Assembly: GCA_902797785.1 (NCBI GenBank)
Contig: CADBUD010000109.1
Coordinates: 1-6,070 of the forward strand
Direction of reading: 5' to 3'
DNA: 6,070 bases
Source of the DNA: an uncultured Lachnospiraceae bacterium
GTDB lineage: Bacteria; Bacillota; Clostridia; Lachnospirales; Lachnospiraceae
Part shown: positions 5,963-6,070 of the stretch, one piece after another
Numbering within the stretch: position 1 is the first letter of the stretch
Layout: each line of letters starts with the position of its first letter
Translations under genes and position numbers: made by a program
The notes under the pieces: generated by a model
Database searches by the model: none
What the model was told of the DNA's origin: nothing
What the model saw: only the letters and a program-made list of their open reading frames with translations

Positions 5963-6070
5963 AGAAATAATCATAGGGCAGGGACTGCCCGAATTAACGC
6001 CTGTGGAGATAGTAGGTTACGAGGTCTGTGAAGCAGGAAGCCCATTGGCTTTAGACAATGGGTAGTTCAC
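5950..6070 (+). ncRNA. Right end / TnpB guide RNA (omega or re-RNA) scaffold, guide outside window
   Basis: In characterised IS605 elements the TnpB guide RNA comes from the 3' end of tnpB plus the right end, and its guide is the host sequence just past the element. Here 108 bases after the tnpB stop contain GGGCAG (5976-5981) pairing with CTGCCC (5985-5990) over a 3-base loop. CCTG (6000-6003) can pair with CAGG (6034-6037). A terminal hairpin, CCCATTG (6041-6047) with CAATGGG (6056-6062), has loop GCTTTAGA. TAGTTCAC follows to the window end, where the guide would begin. The 5' boundary is a guess; it may start within tnpB. Confidence 0.65.
6041..6062 (+). repeat. Right-end hairpin of the IS element
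   Basis: A perfect 7-bp stem (CCCATTG/CAATGGG) closes loop GCTTTAGA, identical to the left-end loop. GAA just 5' of the stem (6037-6039) could pair with TTC (6066-6068) of the terminal TTCAC. This matches the guide-to-cleavage-site pairing that TnpA uses in IS608-like elements. Confidence 0.8.

Larger units (their letters stand above)
4356..6070 (+). mobile_element. IS200/IS605-family insertion sequence with tnpA and tnpB
   Basis: The element is identified by adjacent, same-strand tnpA and tnpB genes flanked by subterminal hairpins rather than terminal inverted repeats, as in this single-strand-transposing family. The left hairpin spans 4362-4406. The right hairpin spans 6041-6062, followed by TAGTTCAC up to the window end. 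The left boundary is approximate: it should follow a short target motif, and TTGA(A) at 4352-4356 is one candidate. The right boundary is probably at or just beyond 6070. Both reading frames and their catalytic residues look intact, so the element may be active. Confidence 0.85.

Overview
The window looks like chromosomal DNA from a gut-type Clostridia, most likely Lachnospiraceae. This is inferred from moderate AT content, AGGAGG-like ribosome binding sites, a Big_2/fibronectin-like surface protein of the style common in that family, a long (600-residue) M24B aminopeptidase P, and an IS200/IS605 element whose end hairpins have a GCTTTAGA loop. The species cannot be fixed from the sequence.

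Layout, left to right. (1) Positions 1-1076 (+) hold the 3' end of a large surface protein built from Ig-like modules and a C-terminal fibronectin-like domain; its start lies outside the window. (2) Positions 1065-1122 are a 58-bp hairpin-forming repeat that supplies the last three codons and the stop of that gene. (3) Positions 1183-2985 (+) encode an Xaa-Pro aminopeptidase with all five metal ligands, followed by a strong terminator at 3007-3048. (4) A second copy of the 58-bp repeat lies at 3064-3121, 93% identical to the first. (5) purC (SAICAR synthetase) lies at 3159-4043 on the minus strand, convergent with the peptidase, with a long leader (about 4044-4300) rich in inverted repeats. 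(6) From about 4356 to the window end there is an apparently intact IS200/IS605-type element. It has a left-end hairpin, tnpA (HUH/Y1 transposase) from a near-consensus promoter, tnpB (RNA-guided nuclease, ancestor of Cas12) 17 nt downstream, then a right end that should encode the 3' part of the TnpB guide RNA (omega/re-RNA). The window stops at or next to the right cleavage site, so the guide is just outside.

How the parts work together. The peptidase and purC are housekeeping genes that probably share one bidirectional terminator. The transposon sits upstream of purC, with its outward edge about 20 bp from the best purC promoter candidate. Within the element, the left-end and right-end hairpins have the same loop and stems that differ by pair-preserving changes, as expected for TnpA recognition structures. 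The right-end hairpin would also be the last stem of the TnpB guide RNA. The tnpA promoter is built into the left-end hairpin and places the predicted transcription start on the A of the tnpA ATG, which suggests a leaderless message.

No CRISPR array, tRNA or rRNA was seen. The least explained items are the 58-bp repeat pair and the purC leader.
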